A DNA stretch of 64,000 bases from Vreelandella neptunia (GTDB lineage Bacteria > Pseudomonadota > Gammaproteobacteria > Pseudomonadales > Halomonadaceae): NCBI RefSeq assembly GCF_022489065.1, contig NZ_JAKVTW010000004.1:124001-188000 (forward strand), read 5' to 3'. Shown here piece after piece: positions 54,905 through 62,526 of the stretch (position 1 is its first letter; each line of letters starts with the position of its first letter). Under the pieces are notes generated by a model. That model did no database searches, was not told where the DNA came from, and worked only from the letters and a program-made list of their open reading frames with translations. A program made the position numbers and the translations under genes.

Positions 54905-55594
54905 ATGACCGCCAAGACCGTTCTGATTGTCGATGACGAAGCGTCCATTCGCGAGATGATCGCAGTAGCGCTGGAAATGGCTGACTATCGCGTGCTTGAA
55001 GCGGATAACGCCCAGGATGCCCATGCTATATTGGTCGACCATCAGCCTGATTTAGTACTGCTCGACTGGATGATGCCTGGCACCAGCGGTATTGAGCTAG
55101 CCAGGCGTTTAAAGCGCGAGGAAGCCACCGCCGAGATTCCCATTATTATGCTTACCGCTAAGGGCGAAGAGGATAATAAGATTCAAGGGCTTGAAGCTGG
55201 CGCAGATGACTACATCACCAAACCTTTTTCGCCCCGCGAATTGGTGGCACGGCTGAAAGCGGTGCTGCGCCGTGCGACCCCGCGTGGTGTTGAGGATCCG
55301 ATTGAAATCAATGGCCTGCTGCTTGATCCGGTAAGCCACCGGGTTAGCGCCCATGGTAAAGCGTTGGAAATGGGGCCAACAGAGTATCGTCTGCTGCAGT
55401 TTTTTATGACCCATCAAGAGCGCGCTTACACACGTAGCCAACTGCTTGACCAAGTGTGGGGAGGCAATGTGTATGTCGAAGAGCGTACCGTTGATGTGCA
55501 TATTCGCCGCCTGCGCAAAGCGTTAGGCGACGTGCATCAAAACCTGATTCAAACGGTTCGGGGTACCGGATACCGTTTCTCTGCACGGGTGTAA
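54905..55594 (+). CDS. phoB: phosphate response regulator PhoB
   Basis: A 229-residue OmpR-type response regulator. The receiver domain has DDEASIREM (acidic pocket), the phospho-acceptor in [13 protein letters not shown], and the conserved lysine in [19 protein letters not shown]; the winged-helix DNA-binding domain ends with [20 protein letters not shown]. The length equals E. coli PhoB (229). The Pho box upstream supports autoregulation. The GTG of phoR follows two bases after its stop. Confidence 0.97.
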   Translation: MTAKTVLIVDDEASIREMIAVALEMADYRVLEADNAQDAHAILVDHQPDLVLLDWMMPGTSGIELARRLKREEATAEIPIIMLTAKGEEDNKIQGLEAGADDYITKPFSPRELVARLKAVLRRATPRGVEDPIEINGLLLDPVSHRVSAHGKALEMGPTEYRLLQFFMTHQERAYTRSQLLDQVWGGNVYVEERTVDVHIRRLRKALGDVHQNLIQTVRGTGYRFSARV

Positions 55595-55596
55595 AT

Positions 55597-56895
55597 GTGC
55601 GCCTATGGAGCCGTGAACTGTGGCGAATAGCGTGGCTGGCCACGCTAGGAACTTGCTTAGGCTGGTTGCTGGGCTCAGCAGGACTAGGGCTTGCGGCAGG
55701 GCTTGCGGTTTGTCTGTTCTATCACTTGCGGCAGCTGCGCGAACTCTACTTATGGCTCACCCTTCATCCTCATGACGAACCGCCTGCCGCTCGTGGTATG
55801 TGGGGAGAGCTGTTCGATCGATTATACCGCTATCAGAAAAGCCAACGTATAACGCAAAGTAGGCTGCGCTCTACTTTAGCGCGTATTCAAGAGTCATCCG
55901 AAGCGATGCGCGATAGTGTTGTCATGCTGGATCGCCACGGTGATTTAGAGTGGTGGAACAGCGCTGCCACCGCCATGCTCGGGCTACAAACCGCCCATGA
56001 TAGAGGGCAGCACATCACCAACCTGCTGCGCGAACCCAGTTTTATCAGTTACTTTAATGCCCGAGATTATAGTGAACCGCTAACGCTAACCTCGCCCATT
56101 GATGAGCGCCGCATTCTGCAGTATCAAATTACCTTATATGGAGACGATGAGAGGCTAGTGATGGCACGGGATATCACTCGCTTGCACCGCCTTGAGCAGA
56201 TGCGGCGTGATTTTGTCGCCAACGTTTCCCACGAGCTGCGCACCCCTCTAACCGTTCTTTCCGGCTATCTCGAAACCTATAGCGATATCGCTGATCAGCT
56301 TCCTCCGCGACTCGGTAAGAGTATTCACCAAATGCAGGAACAGACGCAGCGAATGCAGAATTTGGTCAATGATCTACTACTGCTCTCGCGTTTGGAAATC
56401 GACCAGGGCGGTAAAGATCATCACCCACTGAATCTTGGGCCTTTACTGCAAAGTATTTGTGCTGATGCGCTGGCGTTGTCGAATCAGCGTCATACAATCA
56501 CTGTTGCCCTTGAAAGCGATGCACGCCTGCTGTGTAGCGAGCAGGAGATTCGCAGCGCCATCTCTAACCTGGTCTTTAACGCGGTTCGTTACACCCCGGC
56601 AGGCAGCCAAATTACATTACGCTGGCAAGGTAATGCCGCTGGTGGTGGTTCAATTGACGTTGAAGACAACGGGGAAGGGATCGATCCGGTACATATCCCC
56701 CGATTAACCGAACGTTTCTACCGAGTTGATAAGGGCCGCAGCACTGCGACCGGTGGTACAGGTTTAGGATTAGCCATCGTTAAGCACGTATTGTTACGCC
56801 ATGATGCGCAATTACAGATTGAATCCCACCCCGGTAAAGGCGCGTTATTCCGTTGTTCATTTCCCCCTTCTCGTCTTTTAGCGCCTAGTAAGTAG
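55597..56895 (+). CDS. phoR: phosphate regulon sensor histidine kinase PhoR
   Basis: A 432-residue sensor kinase with an N-terminal hydrophobic hairpin (ATLGTCLGWLLGSAGLGLAA), a PAS domain (about residues 95-190), the phospho-accepting histidine in VANVSHELRTPLTVLSGYLE, N box LVFNAVRYTP and ATP-lid GGTGLGLAIVKHVL. It measures phosphate through the Pst transporter and PhoU. The start is GTG 55597, right after the phoB stop, as in many gammaproteobacteria. It is typical in length and fully intact. Confidence 0.95.
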   Translation: MRLWSRELWRIAWLATLGTCLGWLLGSAGLGLAAGLAVCLFYHLRQLRELYLWLTLHPHDEPPAARGMWGELFDRLYRYQKSQRITQSRLRSTLARIQESSEAMRDSVVMLDRHGDLEWWNSAATAMLGLQTAHDRGQHITNLLREPSFISYFNARDYSEPLTLTSPIDERRILQYQITLYGDDERLVMARDITRLHRLEQMRRDFVANVSHELRTPLTVLSGYLETYSDIADQLPPRLGKSIHQMQEQTQRMQNLVNDLLLLSRLEIDQGGKDHHPLNLGPLLQSICADALALSNQRHTITVALESDARLLCSEQEIRSAISNLVFNAVRYTPAGSQITLRWQGNAAGGGSIDVEDNGEGIDPVHIPRLTERFYRVDKGRSTATGGTGLGLAIVKHVLLRHDAQLQIESHPGKGALFRCSFPPSRLLAPSK

Positions 56896-56960
56896 TCCCG
56901 CCGCACAATACTTGTAGAGGTGTGCAATATTGGCATGTAAGATTGGTAAAACTTTACTCA

Positions 56961-57093
56961 TGTGCCATTTTTACACAGCATTCCCGCCTGTATTTCGCTT
57001 TTCAAACGCCTATTTTCTTTCATTTTATCCTTATTAAGATGCTGTTTTTATTGAATTTAATATTTTATTACGGTTTTTTGGCATATCCGATGC
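56961..57093 (+). promoter_or_regulatory. sigma-54 control region of secreted-protein gene 1 (UAS dyad, IHF-like site, -24/-12)
   Basis: A 17-bp dyad TGTGCCATTTTTACACA (56961-56977) stands 103 bp before a sigma-54-type promoter: TTGGCATATCCGATGCAAT, with GG at 57080-57081 and GC at 57092-57093, exactly ten bases apart. A degenerate IHF-like site (TAAGATGCTGTTT, 57035-57047) lies where a perfect site occurs in the sister copies. The expected start of transcription is near 57104, about 90 nt before ATG 57193. Confidence 0.7.
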
Positions 57094-57192
57094 AATACAT
57101 TAAGTAAGGAAGACGACAGCAGGAAATGCTGGCTTTTAGATAGGCCCTTCTTTCTTAACTAAGCGGTACCAAACAGCGATCGGAGGTGGAAT

Positions 57193-57504
57193 ATGATGTC
57201 CAAGGATTTTCTCAAGAAAGCTGGCATTTTAGGTGTTTCTTTTGGTCTGATGGCAAGCCCATTGGCCTTTGCACAAACAGATGAAAACTCTGCAATTGAT
57301 GAGAATCAGGGTATCACGGCAGATGAACAGCCGATGGATAGCCATTCTCAAGACGCAGCATCTGGCGATTATGAAAAAGAAGATTTGACTACCGATCACG
57401 GTACTCAGGGACCAGATACAGTTGATGATCCAGAATCGACAGGTATGGGCAGTGACGAAGAGGCCACCCCAGAAGGTGTCGTTGAAGAAAATAGCGCAAG
57501 CTAA
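57193..57504 (+). CDS. small acidic secreted protein, paralogue 1 (unknown function)
   Basis: A 103-residue protein of unknown function with a signal peptide: KDFLKKAGILGVSFGLMASP then LAFA, cleaved before QTDEN. The mature part is very acidic and rich in small polar residues, so probably unfolded in isolation. After the signal come AIDENQGITADEQPM and one motif EDLTTDHG (64-70), which match paralogues 2 and 3 (58200 and 59157). GGAGG lies six bases before the ATG. It is the least similar of the three, with only one such motif and a long acidic tail. Location is periplasm or medium. Confidence 0.72.
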   Translation: MMSKDFLKKAGILGVSFGLMASPLAFAQTDENSAIDENQGITADEQPMDSHSQDAASGDYEKEDLTTDHGTQGPDTVDDPESTGMGSDEEATPEGVVEENSAS

Positions 57505-57591
57505 TCATTTTTAATTTTAAGATATCTAGGAATGCTTCTTCAATGGATGAAGCGGCACTCAACAGGATGTTGTATAAGCAAGGATGCTTTT

Positions 57592-57740
57592 TGATTCAAG
57601 GATGAATCAGTAGGAAATCAAAACGTTAGTCAGGGTCAATTCCAAGGTTGGAGTCCCGCACATGGAGTGGAAGCTAACGTTAGCTATTACCTATAAGCCT
57701 ATTCAGATATCGGGCCCCGCCATGGCGGGGCCTAATTTTT
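57592..57740 (+). ncRNA. structured 3' RNA element with terminator, copy 1
   Basis: This 149-nt element lies 88 nt after the stop of paralogue 1 and has a near copy at 58590-58738. It folds as a TGATTC/GAATCA hairpin (57592-57603), then an 8-bp stem 57622-57629 with 57674-57681 enclosing an invariant block (57638-57660, identical in both copies, with GGG/CCC and TTCCA/TGGAG pairings), then a Rho-independent terminator. Base changes between the copies keep the stem paired. No ORF is present. It may be a 3'-UTR-derived small RNA or a structured tail of the mRNA. Confidence 0.6.
57713..57740 (+). terminator. Rho-independent terminator of module 1
   Basis: A perfect GC-rich palindrome (GGCCCCGCCATGGCGGGGCC, 57713-57732) is followed by TAA and five T (57736-57740). 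It ends the transcript of paralogue 1 and the structured RNA element. Confidence 0.85.
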
Positions 57741-57778
57741 GCTGCCTGCTTTACGTAGATACCAATCACTTACTCTGC

Positions 57779-57810
57779 ACCTACCTACCTACCTACCTAC
57801 CTACCTACCT
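57779..57810. repeat. tetranucleotide repeat (CTAC)7
   Basis: Seven perfect units of CTAC are found at 57781-57808, flanked by a partial unit on each side. It lies between the terminator of module 1 and the control region of module 2, outside any gene. Such tracts are prone to slipped-strand length change. Confidence 0.9.
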
Positions 57811-57939
57811 TGTTTATTAATGCAGCGTTTACATCTCTTCTTTTGCCTATCTTATTCATCGCTCAACTAAGCATTGGGTCCTCATGGTGCAGGTTTAGGT
57901 AGTTTTTCAATATCGCTCGCAAGCGACCTATTAGTTGAG

Positions 57940-58102
57940 TGTGTCAAAAAGGCACAGACAATATTGCGCATGTGTCATTTGTGTACATGCATTTAGCGTG
58001 ATTTTATTTTTTGTGCATTAATATTGCGCGCAATAGTTAATACTTAAAATATTGATTTTATTGTATTAATTTAAATTATAGTCAGATTGGCATCGTATAT
58101 GC
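57940..58102 (+). promoter_or_regulatory. sigma-54 control region of secreted-protein gene 2 (two UAS dyads, IHF site, -24/-12)
   Basis: The promoter TTGGCATCGTATATGCTTT has GG at 58089-58090 and GC at 58101-58102 (ten bases between). A dyad TGTGTCATTTGTGTACA at 57971-57987 ends 102 bp before the GG, and a second dyad TGTGTCAAAAAGGCACA lies at 57940-57956. Between them, 58045-58057 is a perfect reverse match to the IHF consensus (AATCAATATTTTA). The surrounding DNA is strongly AT-rich. Expected transcription start is near 58113, 88 nt before the ATG. Confidence 0.75.
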
Positions 58103-58199
58103 TTTATCTGGACAGTGAAGCATCCGCGGTAAGAAACAGACCTGAAGGCTTTCCTTACTTCACTTCAGCGGAATTAATCAGTCATTTGGAGTAACTATT

Positions 58200-58502
58200 A
58201 TGTTTAACGCATTCGTTAAAAAAACAGCCATCTTAGGTTTATCATTAGGTTTACTGGCTAGCCCATTGGCATTCGCCAACATTTCCATCGAAGCTAATCA
58301 AGATTTGACCGTAGACGATGAGCCGATTCAGGCCCAGTCACATCGCACAAATGATCAAGCTGACTTAAGCCCATCCGATCTTATGTACGACGAAGGTGAC
58401 CGTCCTAATGTTATCAAGTCAGAATCTAGCCGTACTAGCGTTCAAGCGGAATACACCGCGAAAGATTTAACGCATGACGTAGGCGATGGAAACGTTTGGT
58501 AA
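58200..58502 (+). CDS. small acidic secreted protein, paralogue 2 (unknown function)
   Basis: A 100-residue protein of unknown function. Signal peptide: FVKKTAILGLSLGLLASPLA then FA, cleaved before NISIE. The mature chain has SIEANQDLTVDDEPIQA and two copies of an acidic motif: DLMYDEGD (60-67) and DLTHDVGDGNVW (89-100), the latter forming the C-terminus, as in paralogue 3. No cysteine is present. TTTGGAG lies before the ATG. The spacing of aspartates in DxxDxGD could bind a divalent cation, but this is speculation. Confidence 0.75.
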   Translation: MFNAFVKKTAILGLSLGLLASPLAFANISIEANQDLTVDDEPIQAQSHRTNDQADLSPSDLMYDEGDRPNVIKSESSRTSVQAEYTAKDLTHDVGDGNVW

Positions 58503-58589
58503 CAAAAGATTGCAATTATGTAGAAATACATTACGATTAGCGTGTGAGCTAAACATGCAAATGCATGTCACACCGATAGGGATGCAGAT

Positions 58590-58738
58590 CGATTCAAGGA
58601 ACGAATCAATCGACAATCAGAGCGCTGGTCAGGGTTAAATTCCAAGGTTGGAGTCCCGCAAACGGATAGGAAGCTAGCGTTAGTCATTGTCCCGATATTG
58701 TGTCCTTAGACCCTGCTGATGCGGGGTCTGATTTTTTT
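58590..58738 (+). ncRNA. structured 3' RNA element with terminator, copy 2
   Basis: The second copy lies 88 nt after the stop of paralogue 2. It has the same order: GATTC/GAATC hairpin (58591-58607), stem 58621-58628 with 58674-58681, the identical core block (58638-58660) and a terminator (58708-58716 with 58721-58729, then T7 at 58732-58738). Compared with copy 1, one stem pair changes from T-A to C-G (58625-58677) and two A-U pairs become G-U (58622-58680, 58627-58675), so pairing is kept. This supports selection on RNA structure. Confidence 0.62.
58708..58738 (+). terminator. Rho-independent terminator of module 2
   Basis: A 9-bp stem (AGACCCTGC at 58708-58716 with GCGGGGTCT at 58721-58729, one G-U pair, loop TGAT) is followed by A and seven T. 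It replaces the unrelated palindrome at the same place in module 1, so the terminator function is kept while its sequence differs. Confidence 0.85.
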
Positions 58739-58903
58739 ATCCTAGTGAAATTTATTTTCGGGTATCCTCTTCAAGATTCTATTGAGTGGCATAAGAGAAT
58801 TTTCTCGTCGACCAAGTGCTGCTGACCTCCCTGCATGACCATTTCTTTACGCTAAGTTTCCTATGTATGTTTTAAAGTGCTGTAAAAAAATCAAAATGCT
58901 ACA

Positions 58904-59036
58904 TGTGTAATTATTGCACAATTATTTTTGACAAAAATATATTGTGTTGAATATAGTTGTGCGCATAGTTTTATTCATAAGTTTTTGATTTTTAATTATT
59001 TATTGTTTTTTTAGCCAGATTCGGCGCGATTAGTGC
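58904..59036 (+). promoter_or_regulatory. sigma-54 control region of secreted-protein gene 3 (UAS dyad, IHF site, -24/-12)
   Basis: The dyad TGTGTAATTATTGCACA (58904-58920) ends 103 bp before GG of TCGGCGCGATTAGTGCAAG (GG 59023-59024, GC 59035-59036, ten bases between). A perfect IHF-type match (TAAGTTTTTGATT, 58978-58990) sits 39 bp before the GG. The spacing equals that in modules 1 and 2. Predicted transcription start is near 59047, about 110 nt before the ATG. Confidence 0.72.
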
Positions 59037-59156
59037 AAGAATATAAGTATGGTTATCCGTGCGATAGCATCACTTAAGATGCATAAGTATCACTAAAGAC
59101 ATAATTGCCGCTTAATGATCAGCTGGCGGTACATGATAATTAATCAGGAGAACGTC

Positions 59157-59477
59157 ATGTTATTGAATGAAATGGGTAAAAAACTCGCTATTGTCGGTAT
59201 TTCTTTTGGGTTGATCGCAAGTCCATTAGCAATGGCGCACTCTTCTATTGAGCTGAACAAAGATCGTTCGGCCGGTCAGGGCGTCATCGATAAACCACAT
59301 TCGTCGTCCGAGCGTACGCAGCAGCCTGCTACTCGCGACTTAACGCGTGATGACGGCGATAGCCTCGATTTTTCTCCCTCTAGCAGTGCTTCCGATACAG
59401 GGGAAAGGACGAACCGTGGTGCCAATATCAGTCCCGAAGACTTAACCCGTGATGAAGGTGATAGCACCGACTGGTGA
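59157..59477 (+). CDS. small acidic secreted protein, paralogue 3 (unknown function)
   Basis: A 106-residue protein of unknown function. The start ATG 59157 has CAGGAG six bases upstream; the in-frame ATG at 59115 lies before that site. Signal peptide: MGKKLAIVGISFGLIASPLA then MA, cleaved before HSSIE. Two near-identical 12-residue repeats stand at 61-72 (DLTRDDGDSLDF) and 95-106 (DLTRDEGDSTDW, the C-terminus), separated by a serine-rich linker. It shares signal peptide, motif and control region with paralogues 1 and 2, but lacks the structured RNA downstream. Confidence 0.77.
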   Translation: MLLNEMGKKLAIVGISFGLIASPLAMAHSSIELNKDRSAGQGVIDKPHSSSERTQQPATRDLTRDDGDSLDFSPSSSASDTGERTNRGANISPEDLTRDEGDSTDW

Positions 59478-59508
59478 TTAATCGCTTTACTGTCACTTGT
59501 TAATACGC

Positions 59509-59533
59509 AAAACCCCGCCTAAGCGGGGTTTTT
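59509..59533. terminator. bidirectional Rho-independent terminator
   Basis: AAAACCCCGC (59509-59518), loop CTAA, GCGGGGTTTTT (59523-59533). The A-run and T-run on either side let it serve both paralogue 3 (plus) and the convergent copper chaperone gene (minus). Confidence 0.9.
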
Positions 59534-59559
59534 GCGTTCTGTGTTAAGCAAAATAGCCG

Positions 59560-60033
59560 TCAGTGGTGGTGGTGCCCATCTGCGGCTTCGCTGCCTTCCT
59601 GGGCGCTTTGTACCCAGACTTCAATCTCCACATCACCTTTTTCAGCAAAGGTGAGCGTCATAGGAAACCGATCACCTTCTATTAACGGGTCGTTTAAGCC
59701 GATGAGCATTAAGTGAAAGCCGCCACCTGGCCGCATGGTGTAGGTATCTTCAGCTTCAATATGGATCTCGTTCACATGACGCATCTGCATCATATCGCCA
59801 TCCATTTGCATATCGTGAAGCTCCACGTTGCTACTCGCGGGGCTGCTTGCGCTAATCAAAGTAACAGGCTCTGAAAAGGCGGTGATATCGAGGTAGGCGG
59901 CGCCATTGGTCGCACCAGGAGGGGTAGGTGTTGCGAAGGGGTGCGCGATGCGTAGAGCGTCGGTTTGAACGTCGTGGGCTAGCGCTACAGTGCTGACTAA
60001 TAAAAAACCAAGCCAAACTATCGGTTTTAACAT
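59560..60033 (-). CDS. copper chaperone PCu(A)C family protein
   Basis: A 157-residue periplasmic protein with a signal peptide (MLKPIVWLGFLLVSTVALA, cleaved before HDVQT). The copper motif of the PCu(A)C family is present: VELHDMQMDGDMMQMRHV, then GGFHLMLIGL (H-x-M). It delivers Cu(I) to the CuA centre of cytochrome oxidase or holds periplasmic copper. A C-terminal histidine cluster (GHHHH), unusual for the family core, may add a metal site. Confidence 0.92.
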   Translation of the reverse strand: MLKPIVWLGFLLVSTVALAHDVQTDALRIAHPFATPTPPGATNGAAYLDITAFSEPVTLISASSPASSNVELHDMQMDGDMMQMRHVNEIHIEAEDTYTMRPGGGFHLMLIGLNDPLIEGDRFPMTLTFAEKGDVEIEVWVQSAQEGSEAADGHHHH

Positions 60034-60130
60034 GCCGTAATTCCTTTGTTATTGATAGACGATAATGACAGAGCCGCTAAACGTAAAGGTAGCAAAGTAG
60101 CGTAGCCTGGGTAATAAACTCTCCGCGCGT

Positions 60131-60874
60131 TTACTGCGGCGTGATGCCGCGTGGATCAGCGTTTGTGTCGCGGTAGTGATCATCCCAAAGCAGCACGGCT
60201 CCCGCTACGGCGCCGGGAATCAGAAACAGATTGGCCAGCGGAATCCAGGTGATTAACGTGACTAGCCCGCCAAAGCTAAGGCTTTGCCACCAACGTTTAG
60301 CGAGCCGTTGGCGCATATCGGCAAACGTCACCTTGTTGTTATCCATTGGGTAGTCTAGATAAGTGATGGCCATGATCCAGGCCGAGAAGAGCGCCCACAG
60401 CAGTGGCGCAAATAAATTCAGTCCTGGAATCCAGCTAATCACAAACAGCCCAGCCGCGCGAGGCAGGATATAGGCGAGCTTAACAAACTCGCGACCAAGA
60501 GCATCAATGGCTGTTTTAGTAAGGTTGCGGTCATCAATCGGTTCATGGCCAGTCACTTGTGTTTCGACTTTAGCGGCCAAAAAGCCGTAAAACGGGGCAG
60601 CGATGAGGCTGGTCACCAGCGTGAAGGTAAAAAACACCACCACTAACAGGCTGATCACAAAAACCGGCCAGATAAGCCACGATAACCAATCAAGCCAGGT
60701 CGGCACCATGTTCATCCAGTGAGCCAACCAGCCATCGAAGCGGTTAATCACAAAGCTGAACATGCTGACGTAGACAATCAAGTTGACCAAAATGGGCAGA
60801 AATACATAGCGGCGCATACCCGGTCGATACACACAACGTGTACCTCGGCTAAGCGCAGTAACAGCATCCAGCAT
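60131..60874 (-). CDS. cysZ: CysZ-like / EI24 domain inner-membrane protein
   Basis: A 247-residue membrane protein of the EI24/CysZ family, sulfate permease type. It starts with AVTALSRGTRCVYRPGMRRY, then hydrophobic helices (VFLPILVNLIVYVSMFSFVI; FVISLLVVVFFTFTLVTSLI), and the family element APFYGFLAAKVETQVTGHEP; the tail is polar. CysZ brings sulfate in for cysteine synthesis; that activity is known for E. coli CysZ and transferred by family only. It follows phoU and a hairpin. Confidence 0.85.
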   Translation of the reverse strand: MLDAVTALSRGTRCVYRPGMRRYVFLPILVNLIVYVSMFSFVINRFDGWLAHWMNMVPTWLDWLSWLIWPVFVISLLVVVFFTFTLVTSLIAAPFYGFLAAKVETQVTGHEPIDDRNLTKTAIDALGREFVKLAYILPRAAGLFVISWIPGLNLFAPLLWALFSAWIMAITYLDYPMDNNKVTFADMRQRLAKRWWQSLSFGGLVTLITWIPLANLFLIPGAVAGAVLLWDDHYRDTNADPRGITPQ

Positions 60875-60900
60875 GTTGGGGGGACTCCTTGTGATTCAAA

Positions 60901-60927
60901 CGTCCAGGCAGCTAGGCGGCCTGGACG
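60901..60927 (-). terminator. hairpin downstream of phoU
   Basis: A 9-bp stem (CGTCCAGGC, 60901-60909, with GCCTGGACG, 60919-60927) closes a 9-nt loop. It lies between the phoU stop and the cysZ-like start on the minus strand. Only three T follow, so it is a weak terminator or processing stem. Confidence 0.5.
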
Positions 60928-60953
60928 TATTGCAGGAGGAAACCCCTATCAGG

Positions 60954-61679
60954 TCAAGACTTTTTTAGTACTTCCGGATCTAGGGTTTCAGTGTCGCTAT
61001 GGCGAATATCCAGACCTTTGACGAGATAGACCACGTACTCAGCAAGGTTGTCGGCGTGGTCGCCAACCCTTTCCAGTGCGCGCAGTACCCACATGATACT
61101 GAGCACGGAGGTAATGCAGCGCGAGTCTTCCATCATAAACGTCATTAATGAGCGCATGGCACTGCTGTACTCGTCGTCTACCAGCGCATCTTCGCGCACC
61201 ACCGCCATGGCAAGGTCGGTATCAAAGCGAGCAAAAGCCGTCAGCGCATCGCGAAGCATTTTACGCACATGCTCACTGATATGACGCACCTCAACTAAAC
61301 CACGCACATTGCTGGAATTTTCGCTTAGTAGCAGAGCGTTACGGGCGATTTTGCTGGCCTCATCACCAATGCGCTCAAGATCTGAGGTGGCGCGAATGAC
61401 GGCGAGCACTAAGCGTAGATCAGATGCGGCAGGCTGGCGTCGTGCCAGTACCCGGGTGCATTCGTCGTCAATTTGCAGCTGCAGATCGTTGACCTGACGG
61501 TCATTGTCACGCACTTGTTCGGCCAGGCGGGTGTCGCCTTCCAGAAGTGCAAAGACGGCATCCTGCACTTGCTTCTCTACCAGACCGCCCATGGCCATCA
61601 GGTGGGTTTTTAGCTCTTCCAGCTCCTGGTTGAACTGGCGAGAGATATGCTGGCTGTGAGAGTCGCTAGTAATATCCAT
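60954..61679 (-). CDS. phoU: phosphate signalling protein PhoU
   Basis: A 241-residue all-helical protein with two PhoU repeats; the typical motifs are RQPAASDLRLVLAVIRATSD with LERIGDEASKIARN and the repeat 2 element VLRALERVGDHADNLAEYVV, in which E-R-x-G-D-x-A binds metal. It shuts off PhoR when phosphate is plentiful, acting with the Pst transporter. ATG 61679 has AGGAG upstream; the ATG at 61802 lies in the pstB gene. It ends the pst operon. Confidence 0.95.
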   Translation of the reverse strand: MDITSDSHSQHISRQFNQELEELKTHLMAMGGLVEKQVQDAVFALLEGDTRLAEQVRDNDRQVNDLQLQIDDECTRVLARRQPAASDLRLVLAVIRATSDLERIGDEASKIARNALLLSENSSNVRGLVEVRHISEHVRKMLRDALTAFARFDTDLAMAVVREDALVDDEYSSAMRSLMTFMMEDSRCITSVLSIMWVLRALERVGDHADNLAEYVVYLVKGLDIRHSDTETLDPEVLKKS

Positions 61680-61710
61680 GGAGCACTCCTGACGTTTCAG
61701 TCGATAAGGC

Positions 61711-62526
61711 CTAGGTAATGCGGCCGGTGATGTAGTTTTCGGTGTGTTGCAAACGGGGGTTGGTGAAGACCTGATCAGTAGGCCCGTACTCAACCAGCTC
61801 ACCTTGATGCAAAAAGGCGGTGTAGTCCGATACGCGCGCCGCTTGTTGCATATTGTGAGTAACCAGTACCAGTGTCAGCTCCGACTTTAGATTGCGTATC
61901 AACTCCTCAATTTTGAGCGTTGATATGGGGTCTAGCGCTGATGCCGGTTCATCAAGCAGCAGTACGTCGGGCTGTACTGCTAAGGTGCGGGCGATGACTA
62001 GGCGCTGCTGCTGACCACCGGAAAGCTGCCAAGCGGAGCGGTGCAGGCGGTCTTTAACTTCATCCCATAGGGCGGCGGAAGTTAACGCCCACTCAATAAT
62101 GTCGTCTCGTTTTCGTTTGGGAAGGCGCTGCTGCAGACGCAGACCGAAGGCAACGTTTTCATAGATCGACATTGGGAAGGGGTTGGGGGTTTGAAACACC
62201 ATCCCGACTCGCCGCCGCAGTTCGGTCACGTTCGTTTGCGGGTCGTGAATATCTTGCCCTTCCAGCATGATGTTGCCGCTATGGGTGACTGACTCATTAA
62301 GGTCATGCAGTCGGTTAATCGCCCGTAACAGCGTCGACTTACCGCATCCCGACGGGCCAATGAAGGCCGTCACGCGGTGACGCGGGACACTAAGGGTTAA
62401 GTCGCGCAACGCCTCTTTCCCCGCATAGGCGAGGCTCAGGTGATCTATGCTCAGGCAGCTGTGCTCTGACGAGAAGTGCGTCACTGGTGCCTGAGAGGTA
62501 TTGACTGAATGTGATGACGCTAGCAT
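61711..62526 (-). CDS. pstB: phosphate ABC transporter ATP-binding protein
   Basis: A 271-residue ATPase of the high-affinity phosphate importer. Motifs: Walker [21 protein letters not shown] (the N-R-x-x-D of PstB), Q-loop [20 protein letters not shown], signature [16 protein letters not shown] and Walker [14 protein letters not shown]. About 20 extra N-terminal residues ([18 protein letters not shown]) precede the domain. The gene overlaps the pstA stop by 7 bp. Confidence 0.95.
   Translation of the reverse strand: MLASSHSVNTSQAPVTHFSSEHSCLSIDHLSLAYAGKEALRDLTLSVPRHRVTAFIGPSGCGKSTLLRAINRLHDLNESVTHSGNIMLEGQDIHDPQTNVTELRRRVGMVFQTPNPFPMSIYENVAFGLRLQQRLPKRKRDDIIEWALTSAALWDEVKDRLHRSAWQLSGGQQQRLVIARTLAVQPDVLLLDEPASALDPISTLKIEELIRNLKSELTLVLVTHNMQQAARVSDYTAFLHQGELVEYGPTDQVFTNPRLQHTENYITGRIT

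Noticed and set aside
56922-57107. A 61-codon plus-strand open frame after phoR
   Set aside because: It runs through the sigma-54 control region of module 1, has no ribosome site and is a low-complexity hydrophobic stretch from AT-rich DNA.
57779-57810. CRISPR-like repeat
   Set aside because: The unit is four bases with no spacers; it is a simple sequence repeat.
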